64,000 nt of DNA from Bradysia coprophila (taxonomy: Eukaryota > Arthropoda > Insecta > Diptera > Sciaridae), in NCBI RefSeq assembly GCF_014529535.1, contig NW_023503373.1, positions 3,596,001 through 3,660,000 on the forward strand. The letters are read 5' to 3'. Positions 24,401-37,326 of this stretch are shown piece by piece. The notes beneath the pieces were generated by a model. It was not told the origin of the DNA, ran no database searches, and saw only the letters and a program-made list of their open reading frames with translations. The translations under genes and the position numbers were made by a program. Numbering within the stretch: the first letter of the stretch is position 1; every line of letters begins with the position of its first letter.

Positions 24401-27400
24401 AACTCCTCGTCAATTGTAATGACTAAGCTCGATGTAACAATCTGCAGCAGCGAGAGTAAGGAGCGGAATTTATCTGAAAACAAAAATGAAAATGGAAAAT
24501 TTCTCTTCGTTTAACGACAATACAAAGCTTATACCAAGGTCTCCCTTTTCGAATGTGCTATCAAGCAATGGCATGACCAGCGAGAACATTTTATTCAAAA
24601 TGTTTGTTCTTTCCGTCTCGTTCCGAATCTTCGGTAAATCGGCCATCAAAGACATTCGGATGTTTTCACTATCGCTGTAGATTGCATACTCGAAAGCAAC
24701 GCCAATGAAACGACAGTTTAATGTGTAACATCTCGAAGAACAACTCGATGATTGCAGTAAATTGATGAAAATGCAGTTCGTTTTTCTGAATTCCTGTAGC
24801 AGCCAGTGCAAGAACTCGTCGTAATCTTTAATGCAGACTAGGTGGTTAACACATCATTTTGAAAAAAGAAAACGGACGGACTGACTCACCATTTCTGATT
24901 AGATTCTCAAAGAACGCCAATAGTTCAACGAAAATCAGTTCGTCCATTTCCGTGTTCGGTGTTGACGCATAAAATCGCATTAAAGTGGTCGAAATGGTTC
25001 CAACGTTCAATTCATCCTTGCAGATGCCCGGCGAAAACAAATTATTCGAAATTGCTGACAACGCTTTGGTCACGTCGCTATGACGGGTGGCATTCGATAT
25101 GGTGTTCAACCAATATTTGAACACGTAGGATATGTTGGTGGCCTGAATCAACTTCAGGTCTGCTTTGGTCAGCGACAGTCGTTTGTCAAACGCCATAGCA
25201 TCGGGATAATTGTCCGCCGATGAATATACAACCGATAGATCTTTGTCTGCACTGCATGTAAAGTCGATGGATATGTGGTCGATACCACCGAACCAAAGAT
25301 TGGCGAACTGAAGTCGTACGTACTGCCACATAGTTTTCAATTTTGCTGACATGTGTGATCGGTCAGTATCTGGGTCGTTATTGGAATGACGATCGCTTGA
25401 TTGGCCAGTTTCAGAATTGAGCAGCAGACATTCAATGTGACTTTTCTGATTGAATTGACTTTCTTTACCGTGATATTCACAAATGAACGGAACTTTCAAT
25501 TTCGAACAGACATTGGGAACCGAAACGTTGTACGATCCCAGCGAATGTTCACCGAATGCCAGAATGAACAGAATAATGCTGCAATCCGCTTTGAGAACGG
25601 AATGTTGATGAAATATCAGCAACGCTCGTAGCAACATGTAATAGGTGTTGGTGTCGTGTACGAATTCACGTCGATATTCAGGTATTTGTAGGAACATCTT
25701 TGTAAGTATTCCGATCACAGGTATGACACTGTCATGATAATCTGACGATTGATTTTCCTGGAATGGTAGTAATTTGGAGTTAATTTTGACGTAGCATAGA
25801 ACAAAGTCAATCAAACTCACTTTCAAAGCGTTCTGAAGTGCATCCAAGCACAAGTACAGTCCACTTGCGTTGTGAAATATTTCAGTCAATTCAGGATCTT
25901 GTGTGAGAATGTTCAATTGCAGGAACGATGTTTTCCGTTCGCCTGGATCCATGCTCGATGTTTGCAACAGTTCGATCAGGGAGTCCATTGACTGTCGCTG
26001 TAATGACAACAGAGTCAACATTTTTCAGGCTTCCCCTTACCCCATTCTCTTACCTCATGTATGCCGGATATGCACTTTTGCTTCGGATTGATCAAGCTAT
26101 CCAAAATGCAAATATTACTGGGAATGACATCGGTGATGTTTTGAATGTTCGGCAAATAAAGTTCGGCATCGTTTTGATCTAACAGAAGGTACATTAACGC
26201 GGCCAGAGCGTCCTGGCGTATTTGATAGTCAGGACTGAAGAGTAATATAACGTTGCCTTGAATCAAATATTGAGTCGGTAGATCGGAGTCAGGAGTTAGC
26301 ATCGACAAAATAGCATGGCCTGTCGTGGAGTTTTGAGTCATTTTGAGTTAAAATGTGTTAAAATCAGTGAATATTACCTAATGTTGTCTTCTTCGACGCG
26401 TGGCATAACAGCAACGGTATAGCAGGTGCAAGAATCTCAAATATATTCGTCCAATGCGTACTCATCATGCTCTTACTCTTCAGTACCAGAGACAGAATGG
26501 TTTCGGCATTGTTGCGAATCTTTGAAATTTAGAGGATGAAATAGTTTAGCAAAGTGGAACCGTCCTCCGTGTCCATAAAACAACTAACCTGTTCATCAAT
26601 GTGATCCAAACCGAAGGAAATGAATTCAGTTATTATTTCACTGGTCAAAGGTATGCCAAGGAATCGGACGTTCGTTGGATTACTTGAATACGTTTTCGAC
26701 AGAATAGCACTTCCTTCCATTAGGTTCGAGAAATAGGATTTGACGTTCTTGCAGCACAGTCTGTAGATGGTTCTGCAAGGAAAAATTACATTTTTTGCAT
26801 ATCAAAAAATTCATTCACTTAAGCAGTCCTCTGATCGTCTACTCACCGTTTCATGTGTACATCCTCATGTGCGATCAATTTCAATAGAATCGTCTCGCAT
26901 TTATCCTTCAGATTGGTATTTCCGTCAAAAAATGAAACCGACCTACGAGAAGACCAATTCAATTTTGTTGAGCCAGACGTCACTTTATCACTTACTCTTG
27001 CACAACCGCGAAAATCCGTTGCACCAGATCATTGCTTCGATGCAGAGACAATGTTTGGATGACCATCAAACTCGATGTGATAAATTCTTCGTTATTCTGA
27101 ATGAACGGCTCTTGTAACAACTCAACAGCCGGTTTCAAGATCAAGTCACAATTTAGGAGATGTTGAACCATGGCATCGATGTCATTATAAGTCTACGAGA
27201 CAGCAATTTCAAAAGCTAGTTACATTGGTAGTGAATGATCACTTTTACCTGGACCGCTTTTGTGACAGTATCGTACACTTCAGAGTATGACTGCTTTAGG
27301 AGAAAATCGAACAGAGCCGTCTCCAGTTCTTGTCTCCAAATATTCACCTGGCTCTGACTTGAAAATTTACTGTCCAGACTGTGGTGCGAACTGTACTTAT

Positions 27401-29159
27401 CTTGATGTGTGTCAGATGTGGAGTTCATATCAAGTTCATGCTTCAGAATAACGATCTTGCTCATGAGGTACAAGGTGTTGATATACAGATTCCGATTCGA
27501 TTGGTCCATTTGAGATTTGTCACAGGTTTTTCTATGTGAAAAATGTTGGCTAAAGTTTCACAAATATAAGTCGCCGAAATGCACTTCACCAACCGGAAAT
27601 ACTTAGTCAGATAACCCAGATCCTTGAGAATATCATTCAGTAGATACTTTCCACTTGTCAGACGAACCAGGTCGATCAATTCAAGCATTACAGTGAAACA
27701 ACAATGGAATTCTTGTTGTAATGTGGAACTGTTGGTGTTAGTGTGGATAATGTCTTTGAAATAGTTTAGCGTAATTTGAAACACTTCGGAGAAATATCGT
27801 GCAACGGAAATTTGTGTTTTCTTCAGATTCTGCGGATGACGCTGAAATTAATGGAATGTGAGATCTGATGCGGAATGACCAATGTATTAAATGGACAAAC
27901 CTCTTCTTCCAAGCAAAACGTTCGACTAAGTTGCCGTATCTTGACACGTTTCTGCAGAGCTTTCGTCATGTCTCCGAAAATTACCAGCAATTCGGTGCAC
28001 AATCCATTTGATTTTTCAGTCAGCAGAGACTTAAGACACTGCGAAAATAGCAAATGTTGAATTACGGGTTGTGGAGTGAATACCAACAGAAGGCGAGTCG
28101 GGGTTGGCGGAGACACTGTTTGAAACTTACTTGGAAAATGTAGGGAGGCTGAAGAAAATACTCTGCCGGAAAATCGACGATGGCAGTCTTCAAGAAGGTG
28201 ATTGCATGCAAAATGTCTTTCGTATCAGCATCCAATCGCAATGACGACTTCAGTAGGTTCAACGAGTTTAAGTCTGCTGGACCAGGTATTTCCCATGGCA
28301 CTATATAATCCAGGCAACTGAAATTGGTGAATTCTTAGCATAATGTATACGACCGAAACATAATTGCTGTCTCTCACTCAAAGGCGCTGCCGGTGTCAAG
28401 AGCCAAATCGTCACCTCGTTCACAAGGCACTGAAATGTTGCTCATTACGTCAAGTGTTGTATCGTCTAACATATCAGTCTCGCTTTGCTGGCCATAATTG
28501 GACAAGTAAATTTGGATTTTTTTCAAGACATCTTTATGACTATCGTGCTGGAGGCGCTGTTCGATGATTTGAAATTTTTCTTTCAACTTTGTCAATCCCA
28601 ACGTGCATATTGTATCATCACGCTGATCTCCCTAAACGAGAAGAAAACATTTTTGTTTCAGCCAATGAATGGATCATACATCTTGGAGAGATGTACAAAT
28701 ACCTTCAATATGTCGTAAATCAAATGCAAAACTCGAGTCTCTTCACAGACTTGGTCAAAGTCAAACCATTTTATCAGCGCTTTCATTAAAAATGGGCCGT
28801 TGAAGTTCAAGTGATCATATACTTTGAATTGTAGTTCGACGGCCTTTAAAGCTCTCAATCGGATTTCCAGCACATCATTGCCTGTAAAACAAGATCAGCA
28901 GCAAGGTAAACAACGAAAGCGAAAAAGTGCACCGCCAGGCGAGCTCTGTTTTCGAATTTCTGACTTTTTTTCCTGAATTTTTAGATCAAAACTTTGACTA
29001 GTCATTCACCATTTAGATGCCGTTAGCCTTTATTGTTTACAATATTTTCAAGACCGCGAGTAATTTGTAACGAAACATTTTACACAAATAAAACGAATTT
29101 ACGACTAAGCCAATCTTACCCAATTTATTTATTGTGGCTGGACTGACTTCGCTATTCAT
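21403..29159 (-). CDS. ana3: Rotatin / Anastral spindle 3
   Basis: Large armadillo-like centriole protein needed for centriole stability and basal body function. Twenty-six exons from the ATG at 29159: 29120-29159, 28703-28881, 28378-28631, 28131-28317, 27901-28038, 27603-27841, 27249-27531, 26996-27192, 26847-26942, 26589-26772, 26378-26519, 26054-26319, 25821-25997, 24890-25757, 24535-24837, 24271-24473, 24080-24215, 23814-23986, 23496-23749, 23259-23434, 23030-23197, 22712-22957, 22257-22640, 22013-22200, 21704-21956, 21403-21638.

The total is 5970 bases, 1989 residues, close to the usual rotatin/Ana3 length. Signatures: INKLGNDVLEIRLRALKA at the N-terminus (rotatin N-terminal domain), then VDFPAEYFLQPPYIFQ, and at the C-terminus KMVSLTIIRNMAFGSNRPAL before LVGTCIWKLIANNY. 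Most introns are 55-75 bases. No disabling change was found; two apparent frame shifts are short introns. Confidence 0.92.
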
Positions 29160-29871
29160 ATTGGTTGTAAAAGAAGTTCTTTCATAGACAAAATTAATTA
29201 ACGTTAACCATTTAGGAACTGAAAGGACGTAGAAGCAAAAAACGACCAAAACAAATAAAATTGCTGAGCGGTAGAATACGAACCAAACGATCGAAATGAC
29301 AGAACAACTTTTTGAATCCAAACAAATGGTTTATGTTGTGACCGCCAGGGATCGCTGCATGATCTGCCGGTGGGAAAATATAATTATAAATTTTTTTTAA
29401 GTCGATCAATCACTTTGAGGCTGGGTCCCCTTAAAAGTTCTTTTGGAAACACTCTGTCCCTCTAAGGACGATTTTTCTTTTGTATGAAAATCGAGAGGTT
29501 GATATTCTTTCGGAAAATTCACCCAAACAAATACTTCCTGCTCGGACGGGACAGATTAGATTTAGGTGAATCAAAGTCAATAGATATTTTCCAGACGTAT
29601 TTTGTTAGAGTCAACAACAAGGTCAGAAGTTGCGATCATTACCAGGTCGTGAATTTTTGCTATTTTAGAAATTGGCGCAATGCGTTAAAGTGTCATCTTG
29701 CGGCCGAATCCAGCAACAATTAAAAAAATAATCAGTCAGAGGTGACAGCGGTGACAGACGACCCAAGGAGTAATTTAACCTGAAAGTAAAGTGAATACAG
29801 GAGACCATACGAACTTTCTTCGAATAATATAAGCTTTTTACGCATTTATATAACCAAAAACTACATAAACC
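29160..29871. promoter_or_regulatory. Shared upstream region, rotatin (-) / mRpL12 (+)
   Basis: 712 bases separate the two divergent start codons, so both promoters and 5' UTRs must fit here unless one has a distant leader exon. No TATA box at a sensible distance was found for either gene, as is common for housekeeping promoters. Confidence 0.4.
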
Positions 29872-30426
29872 ATGTTCAGTATCCGGTTGCTGGTTGCACA
29901 CAATTCAAGAAATGTACGATCGTTCATGAAATGTGCCAGTGTTAACAATTTGGCTGCCGCACAAACTCAAGCCACAGAAAAGTTAACCATTCCTGTGCCC
30001 GAAGGTACTGACAAGCCGGCCAATCCGAAATTGATGAAAATTGTGACAGACATTTCCCAACTGAATCTGCTCGAAGTATCCGAACTGAGTGGCCTGTTGA
30101 AAAAAACTCTTAATTTACCCGATGCACCGATGATGCCCGCATTTGCAATGGGTGCTGTTGCACAGACGGCCAATGAGGACGAAGAGGTGCAGGCACCGAA
30201 AAAGGCTCAAACCGAGTTTAAGGTCAAGCTGATAAAATTCGACGAAAAGCAAAAAGTTCCGCTGATCAAGGAAATCAAAAATCTGATGGAAGGAATGAAT
30301 TTGGTGCAAGCGAAAAAGTTTGTGGAAAGTGTGCCGACGATAGTTAAACAAGATATTTCGAAAGAGGAAGCAGACAAATTGAAAGAAGCACTGTCTAAGG
30401 TCGGAGCTGTTGTTGAAATCGAGTAA
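29872..30426 (+). CDS. mRpL12: Mitochondrial large ribosomal subunit protein L12 (bL12m)
   Basis: Single exon of 184 codons. The N-terminal 35 or so residues are basic and amphipathic, as for a mitochondrial targeting peptide. Residues about 55-85 form the dimerisation helices (LNLLEVSELSGLLKKTLNL). After an Ala/acid hinge, residues about 115-184 are the L7/L12 C-terminal domain (EFKVKLIKFDEKQKVPLIKE, then AKKFVESVP and EADKLKEALSKVGAVVEIE). That domain recruits translation factors to the mitoribosome. Poly(A) signal at 30455-30460. Start chosen because it begins the targeting sequence. Confidence 0.95.
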   Translation: MFSIRLLVAHNSRNVRSFMKCASVNNLAAAQTQATEKLTIPVPEGTDKPANPKLMKIVTDISQLNLLEVSELSGLLKKTLNLPDAPMMPAFAMGAVAQTANEDEEVQAPKKAQTEFKVKLIKFDEKQKVPLIKEIKNLMEGMNLVQAKKFVESVPTIVKQDISKEEADKLKEALSKVGAVVEIE

Positions 30427-30995
30427 TTTGTTGTGTACTGACAGAGTTTTCTTAAATAAAATTTGATTTAGTAGGAAGTGACGAAGACTTCTTTCAATTC
30501 ATCCATTCCTCGCAATCTCCCTGACCATAAACCGATATACTGCAGTGTCTTACCCAATCATGAAGAATTTTGTGACACCATTTAATTTACTAAAATCCTC
30601 CAGGACCATACAAAAGTTAGCGCGGGCGATCATTCCATTCTGCTCTGTTTATTCATTTTTCTTCCTTTTCGTTGATTAGTTCCGGAAACGTTTTCATTGA
30701 AAATCATTTGTCGTATCATCTGATTACTCTAGGTCTGTCCCCTCGGTAATAACTTTAAAAGAACCGAAACAAATATCAATTTATGAACTAATTCCTCGTT
30801 GACCTGTCTTAGTGGTATCATGAGTAGGTTTCGCAATACAATAAAGCCCCAAGCCAGGCCTCTTTCTTGACGAATTTACTTTAGTTACTGGAGCTCCGCG
30901 CTACTCATAAAAGACTGATGGAATTGCTGTAACATCAATTTTATTCAATAGAAAAGTCTTCACGTTATTAAATGAAAAAAATACAATTCTTAGCT
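30427..30995. other. Convergent intergenic region, mRpL12 / Rif1
   Basis: Holds the mRpL12 poly(A) signal (30455-30460) and, on the minus strand, AATAAA at 30940-30945, 51 bases past the Rif1 stop. Nothing else recognised. Confidence 0.5.
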
Positions 30996-33900
30996 TCAGC
31001 TATTTGTTCGTCTCTTCTCAAAAAGTACACCCAAAACATCAAGCAACTGCGTATCACTCATTTTGCGAGATATAATCTTTAACAATAGCTGATACACATC
31101 GTCGTTCAGTTCGCCTTGTGCGGGTGATAAATCAGTCAGGAGAGCGGCAAATTTATCCATCGACAGATGCTTCAATTCGTTGTCGGTCTTTGCTTGGTCT
31201 GTGACATAGTTCAGCATATTCGTTGCTGGTAGCCGTTCGATTACAGTTGATATCTGATTTTCCTCCAAAGCGACATCGAGAAACTCTTTCGGAAACTGTT
31301 CGGACAAGTCTTCCAGCACAAGTTTTCTCTTTGATTCGTCGCTTTTCATTACGTCTGTCAATCGATTGGCAAATATTTTCGACGATGCGTCGTTCAATGT
31401 TAATCCCGACTCAAAATATTTGCCAAGAACGTCTTCCAATGGATACTCATCGAAGACGTGTTGTAGCACTTCGGCCTTGTTGGAAAATGTAAGTAACGGT
31501 AATGGGTTCACCTCTTCGTCCTCATCCGAAGAGAACTTCAATGATTTCACCGAAGTTTCCGTTTTGGTCGTTGTGGTGTCGTCGACATGAGGTGCTAGTT
31601 TATTGATTTCGCATAGACTGTCAGCACGACTGTTACGTGTCAAGATGTTGCGGGCGTTTAACGGAGAGCTGCTATGCCGATTGATGCGCATTCGATTTGT
31701 ATTGACTTCTTCGGCGAAGCGTAGAAATTCCTTGGTTGCTGAAACGGGTGGATCGTGGAACGAGACACGTTTACGTTTTTGACTTGGGGACTCGGTATCT
31801 TCCGCAGCCATTACTTCGATATTTCGCTTCATAATACTGCTGGATGGACTAGCTAGAGGTGATGGTAGCACTTTTGTGAACCGGAACAGGTCTTTATTCG
31901 ACGCCAGTATCTCTTCGTATGATGGTAGATTGTTCGTGTTCGGAGTGTTGGTTTGAACAGGAATTGCAGTTGGTTCACTAACACTAACTGCTGCCTTAGC
32001 CTTTTGTACAGCTTCTTCGTTTTTTCGGATGTTCATCAATTGCAGGAATTGGGCACCTCGTCCTTGTGGAAACTTCCGTTTCGTTTCTTTATGCGATTGT
32101 GGTGTACTGTTACACGGTAGGTTGCACGTTTTTTGTAACATTGGCGAATCCATTGGCGTTTTGATCAGATTATCCAAATCGGTTCGCTTTATCTGATCTT
32201 TGTCGATGTTCTCGTTAGAACATTCCACTTCTGTGCTGCTTGCTTCCTGGTGGCTCTTCGATTCTGTTGTTTCATCCGTAAGTCTTGCAGTTTTTGCATG
32301 AGGTATGGGTGATATGTTAACAGTGCTATTCAGCAGCTCTGTTGTCTTCGAGCAATCCTTGCTGGAACTTGGCGAAGTTATAATGCCAGACATTCTTGAT
32401 TCGAGAGAATGATCGTCACCGGAATGCTTTTTAACGGGGGAAGTGAGAACAACTTCAGGTACAGGCGCTGTTACTTCTAGTTGTGCATTCTCAGTTGGAC
32501 TTTGTTGAAGATTTTCGTGGGGAATTGCTGCTTCATCCGACTTCTCTACCAACATTGAATCATCTGGCTTGTCTTCTACTGTTGATGAGTTAACAATTTC
32601 GACTTGCACATTTTCCAATGTGTTACTCTCTTGTGTTGCACAAGATGGTTTTTCCTGATCTTCAAGTTTTACGTCGATTTTTGTCTGCTTAATCACAACA
32701 TTTACAGCTTCTTTTGGAGTCTCTTCGCCAATAGATCGACTATCGACAGAAACGTTTGGCAACACATTTTCTTTCTGGTTTGAATCATTTGTTTCGTTTT
32801 TCTTCGACGGTTTCTCCGTATCTGACACAGACTTGTCACTCTTCCAATCAGGTGGTAGCTGTGTCTTACTTAGAGAAACTCTTTTCTGTCTATTTCGTCT
32901 AGTAGTAGGCGTTGTTTGAGATGCTTCAATGACCTCACTGGAATCGTTTTCAGATTCAGTGGATGTCGATGTTACCCGTCTTGTTCGTTTAGCCGGTTCA
33001 ATTTTATCCGTGATAGTCAGAGCTCTCTTTCGTATTCGTTGCTCGGATTTTGTTAGATTAACTGACATTCGCCGTGTTCTTGCCTGATTTTTAAATTCGT
33101 CTGCGTTCGTAATTGACATCGAGAGTTTGTTAAGCTCGTTTTGGACGCGTCTGCGCTTCCGTTCATCTTCATTCTGTTTGCTTGGCGTTTGTTGGTCGGG
33201 GTTGATTGTATTGCTCCTGTTGCTATCTAATGATGTGCTTGCCATTGTGTCGGTCTGCGATTGCGATTGTTGAATTACGGGTGCCGGATCATCAAGAGCA
33301 CCGTTCGTATGCTTTGCGGTAGTTTCACTGGTATTCGCAACTTTGGATTCGACAACCTGAATCAGAGGCTTAGCAACTTGTAGTTGATTTTTCCCTGGTG
33401 TCCACGGCTTCAGGCTAATACTCTGACTGTCTTGCGATTGACTCATGTCATTATACAACGCTGGTATATCAACTCGTTTCTCCTTAAGTTTTTCCTTTTG
33501 ATGTTCGGTAAGATTATCAGGTCGAAACTGCCATTTGGATGGAATAAATACAAATTCATCTCTTTTCGGCGTCGAGGGCTTTGCAGTCAGATTGTTGCTC
33601 TTGGAGAACTTTTCAAAATTCTTTTGAAATTTGTTGAAAACATCGAACTGGCTGTGCGAAGTAACATCAAATTTCGCTGCAGACAAGGTGAACAATTCGT
33701 TGAGCGAATGATACGTTGCATTTGAATGTTCGCCGGTGATTTGTTCGGAAAGTTTGTAAATTGCATCGATTATAGGCAGCAGTTTTGTTGCGAGTGATGA
33801 TGGTGTGGATTTAATGATGGTTTCAACGAGAGACTTGAATTTGGCGGGGAATGGATCTGTGGATGATCATAAAAAGTAGTCAGTCGATAGAAGTTGATAT

Positions 33901-36553
33901 TGGTTACTCGTGAATTAGTGGGAGAAAACTCGTTGTACAAACGGAAAGATGGTACTGAGATGACCTACCTGCTGGTTTGATGAGCTGACAAACCGATGCG
34001 ATGAATTCGAAAATTATTTTGTCGTTTACATTGGTACGAGCCCGAAGAATTACATTGATGCGTTGCCAAAAGATAGCATCCTCTTCATTGTTTAACAACA
34101 AGCGAGCCAAGTTTTTCCATGTTTCCAAGAAAATGGTCAACTGTTATGCGAAAAAGTTCGATGAACTTTCATGGATATATGGGACAACTAATACCACTTA
34201 CCTGATCGACATTCGCGTTCGTAACGGCCCATTCGATAAACGTATAAATCAGTTCTTTGTGTGTATCAATATCTGCAGTCACATTCTCTAAAATGTGTGT
34301 CGCAACTTTATGCCACAGAAATGCACCAACTCTAACACCGAACTGTAGCGATTGAAGTAGAGTCAAAATTTGTTGCAATTGTAAGTGAAATGGTTTCGTT
34401 TCCGTTGACAGCACGAAAAGATTGTCGATGATTTTCTTCAGAGTAATTTCGTTGAACTGAATGGAGTTGCTTGTTAATATGTCTGTTGTTCGCGTTAATA
34501 TGCCGTATGCCACATCGTTACTGGTATTTAATGGAAACAAATATGTCGATGACAATACAGTTGAAGCGGCTTGCGTTACAAGTTTTATTGCTGGCTCATC
34601 GTTTTGCGACTGTAAAGAAAAGCATAGGATGACGGTAAGAATTTGTGTGTTTGTATGCAATTTGGAATAATTTTCGACTATTTATCGTACAAGCGTGCCA
34701 CTCCTCTTACTTCCTATCATACATCAGTCAGTAGTCAATTCACTCAACAACTTACCGCATTCATCAATATGGTCAAATTCTGTAGAATCAATTCCGACAG
34801 CGTTGGATCGGTATTGTCCTTCATGCGATTCATCATATTCGACCATAAATTTTCACATACTGGCAGAGCGTCTACCAGTTCGATTTCCTTTAAGAGAAAA
34901 GTTGCTTCACCACAAGAGTTGATCAAAAATCGTCCGACATTTTCCAGTAATCCGGGCATAACCAGTGGTTCTCGAATCCGTTCAATCGGCAGTGATTTAC
35001 AAAGTGAGCTTGTAGCATCATTGAACACCGGACCGAGTAAATTGACCAAAGCTGATATTGACCGGGTCGTCAGCTCGGGATATCTAAGTCGGAAGGAAGG
35101 ATGACGAATTTTTCAACATTTTTAGCCTGAATCAAATGCCTTACATTTCTTGTCGAATGGCAGAGTCATCGCTTCTGGTCAGGATCGGCTTGTCAGTCAA
35201 ACCGAAACAGAACCAGAGAAATGGTGACAAAATCGTGTCGTAGTATTGATCGATCTGGTTACCGACTTTGCAAATGAGCGACCACCAAACGGTAAACTTG
35301 TTTAGAGCAATATGTGGTGTTTTCGCGATCGGTTTGAACGGAATCAAAAGCAATTTGATCCGTTTTGCGGATAAATATTTTGCGTCCTGAGAATAGATTT
35401 CGAGTAGAACCTGCAATACAGTTGATCATTGAAGCGCTTCAGTTACGACGATTTGTTTGCTTAAAGAAAAATAGAGAAACTACCTTCCAACACAAAAACG
35501 TTTCTGCTCGTGTCGTATAGTTGGGCGATTTGAAGCCATTTTCACATATCGATAGAAATTTATTGATCACTGCCGCTCCCTTCAACAACTTTTTATTCAG
35601 CAACTTTACGAGTATGCCCCACATCCTATACCACAGTGAATCGCTTTTATCCCGCAATGCAATTACAGCGTCTGAGTATCTGAAAGTTACCTCTAGTTAG
35701 CATACAACAACCAAGTTTCTCGTTAAATTCAAATACTCAGTGGTGATACGTTTCTCGAGCGCGATCCAGTCGGGATGGTCTTGATGTGATGACAGTCGAA
35801 TGAAGGGAAGTACTGCTTCAATAGCCCGTATCGCACTTTTTTGGGTCTCATTGTTTTCCTCGAATATCAATGGAATGACATTTTGGAACCAAAACTTTAA
35901 CTGATTGCTGGTCAACGCATTTTCCGGTGTTCTATGTGTCACTTGTGTCACGCTTGTTATTACGTCGAGCCGCTGAAAATTTCGAAAATGAAACCATGTT
36001 GAGTGTTGACTGGATAGCGTTGGTGGACGAGCAGCAAGTTCTTACCTTGGCATACAAATGTTTTTCCTTATTCTTAAACGCCTTCTCCGCTTCCAAATAA
36101 ACGCCAGCTAACGTTAACGAAACCATATTGTCAGACACCTTACTCGATATTGCACTGGAAATGCGAAACCGATAATCGACGTACTGCAAATGGTTTCCTA
36201 CGTTGACAATTTGTAAAATTTGCCCAATCTGATTGATTTCTTCGAGAAGACTTTGTTCCTGAAAATTTTTGATGGGAACAAAGTTAGCCAAAATTTCCAT
36301 CAACAAACCAAAAATTGAATCTGTTTCGCACATTGGCTCTGATGCGCTGCAGATCTAAGTTTTCCAGATACGAGGTCAGACATTCAAAGGCAATGTATAA
36401 TAGGTCGGCAGTGGTGGGTCGATCACCGTCAAATATATTATGATTTCGTATTGCTTTACGAACAGCTGCAGTGATCTGCGGAATGTTTAGACCGAGTATT
36501 TGATTTATGCAATTGATATTATGCTGTTGTTTGGTCTTTAATCCACTGAACAT
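30996..36553 (-). CDS. Rif1: Rif1, replication timing and PP1-recruiting factor
   Basis: Chromatin protein that brings protein phosphatase 1 to replication origins, delays late-origin firing and steers double-strand break repair. Nine exons from the ATG at 36553: 36332-36553, 36046-36258, 35737-35972, 35484-35679, 35145-35410, 34756-35083, 34202-34609, 33969-34140, 30996-33856; 4902 bases, 1633 residues. Exons 1-8 encode the HEAT-like N-terminal domain (KRIKLLLIPFKPIAK, LNKFTVWWSLI, ...). The last exon begins its disordered part with DEFVFIPSKWQFRP and EKRVDIPALYNDMSQSQD, the conserved Rif1 block. The PP1 docking pair is SIMK (about residue 1352) and RVSF (about 1376), preceded by PLASPSSS. 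A small C-terminal domain follows. The first Met was chosen because the upstream frame has no better ATG. Confidence 0.92.
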
Positions 36554-37146
36554 TTTCTCAACTAAGATCAATTATATCACTGAAATTATAGAAACTTTTG
36601 CTGAGTAATATAATTGGCAACGATTTCTGAACGAGAGACGCTCATTTTGTGTAAATAAAGTGTGAACGCGATCAAAAAAAAAATTGTCTTTTATCGCTCG
36701 TCTGAAACAATAAAATTCTGAATTCTGACAAAAGCCGATGTACAGTTAGAACAATCAATTATTCACACACATACAATTTAAAAATCCAAATTATCGGACT
36801 TTGCCAATCGATTTTATCAATTATTAAATAACACTAACTGTTCATCAGTCCGCTGACTGTAATTGATGATACTTACAATTACTTAATAGCAAATGTAACA
36901 ATTCAACTCTTGAAAGAAAATATTGTTTTTTGCCATCAGTGATTGCGCGATTCACACTTATTGCTTTTTTTATGTTCAGTAATGTGCGAATGAACTGAGC
37001 CGCCACGCATTATTACCGTATTTTGCCGCTAAATTATTGTCACTGATGGTCGTTCATCAGGTCACACCAGAAAGCCACCAGAAGAGTATCCTTTCAATGA
37101 GGTAATACGGGTAGGTATACTGCTCACGAAATAGTTGTTTGTATGC
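36554..37146. promoter_or_regulatory. Rif1 upstream region
   Basis: AT-rich; presumably the Rif1 promoter. No core motif is clear. Confidence 0.35.
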
Positions 37147-37246
37147 TTGCTAAGAGGACCGAAAGTAAAGCTGTCAATTCGCGGGGCGAAAGCTTTCGCT
37201 TTCGCCCCTTGAATTGACATTTCTTTACTTTCGGTCCTCTTAGCAA
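37147..37246. mobile_element. 100-bp perfect foldback MITE
   Basis: TTGCTAAGAGGACCGAAAGT at the left end is the exact complement of the right end, and the pairing continues through GGGGCGAAAGCTTTCGC at the centre with few mismatches. Such a close match between arms means a young or gene-converted element. No clear target duplication. Confidence 0.75.
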
Positions 37247-37326
37247 AACTTAATACGTAACTCTTTCGGCCTACTCAATCGATACGTAAATAACTATTAT
37301 GCTACTGAGTGATAATATATTTATTT

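Noticed and set aside
27532-27602. Apparent frameshift in rotatin
   Set aside because: A 71-base GT...AG intron joins the two frames (TK|KTCDKS) and the full gene then sums to a multiple of three.
35680-35736. Apparent break in Rif1 between two frames
   Set aside because: A 57-base intron with a CTAAC branch-like motif joins them in frame.
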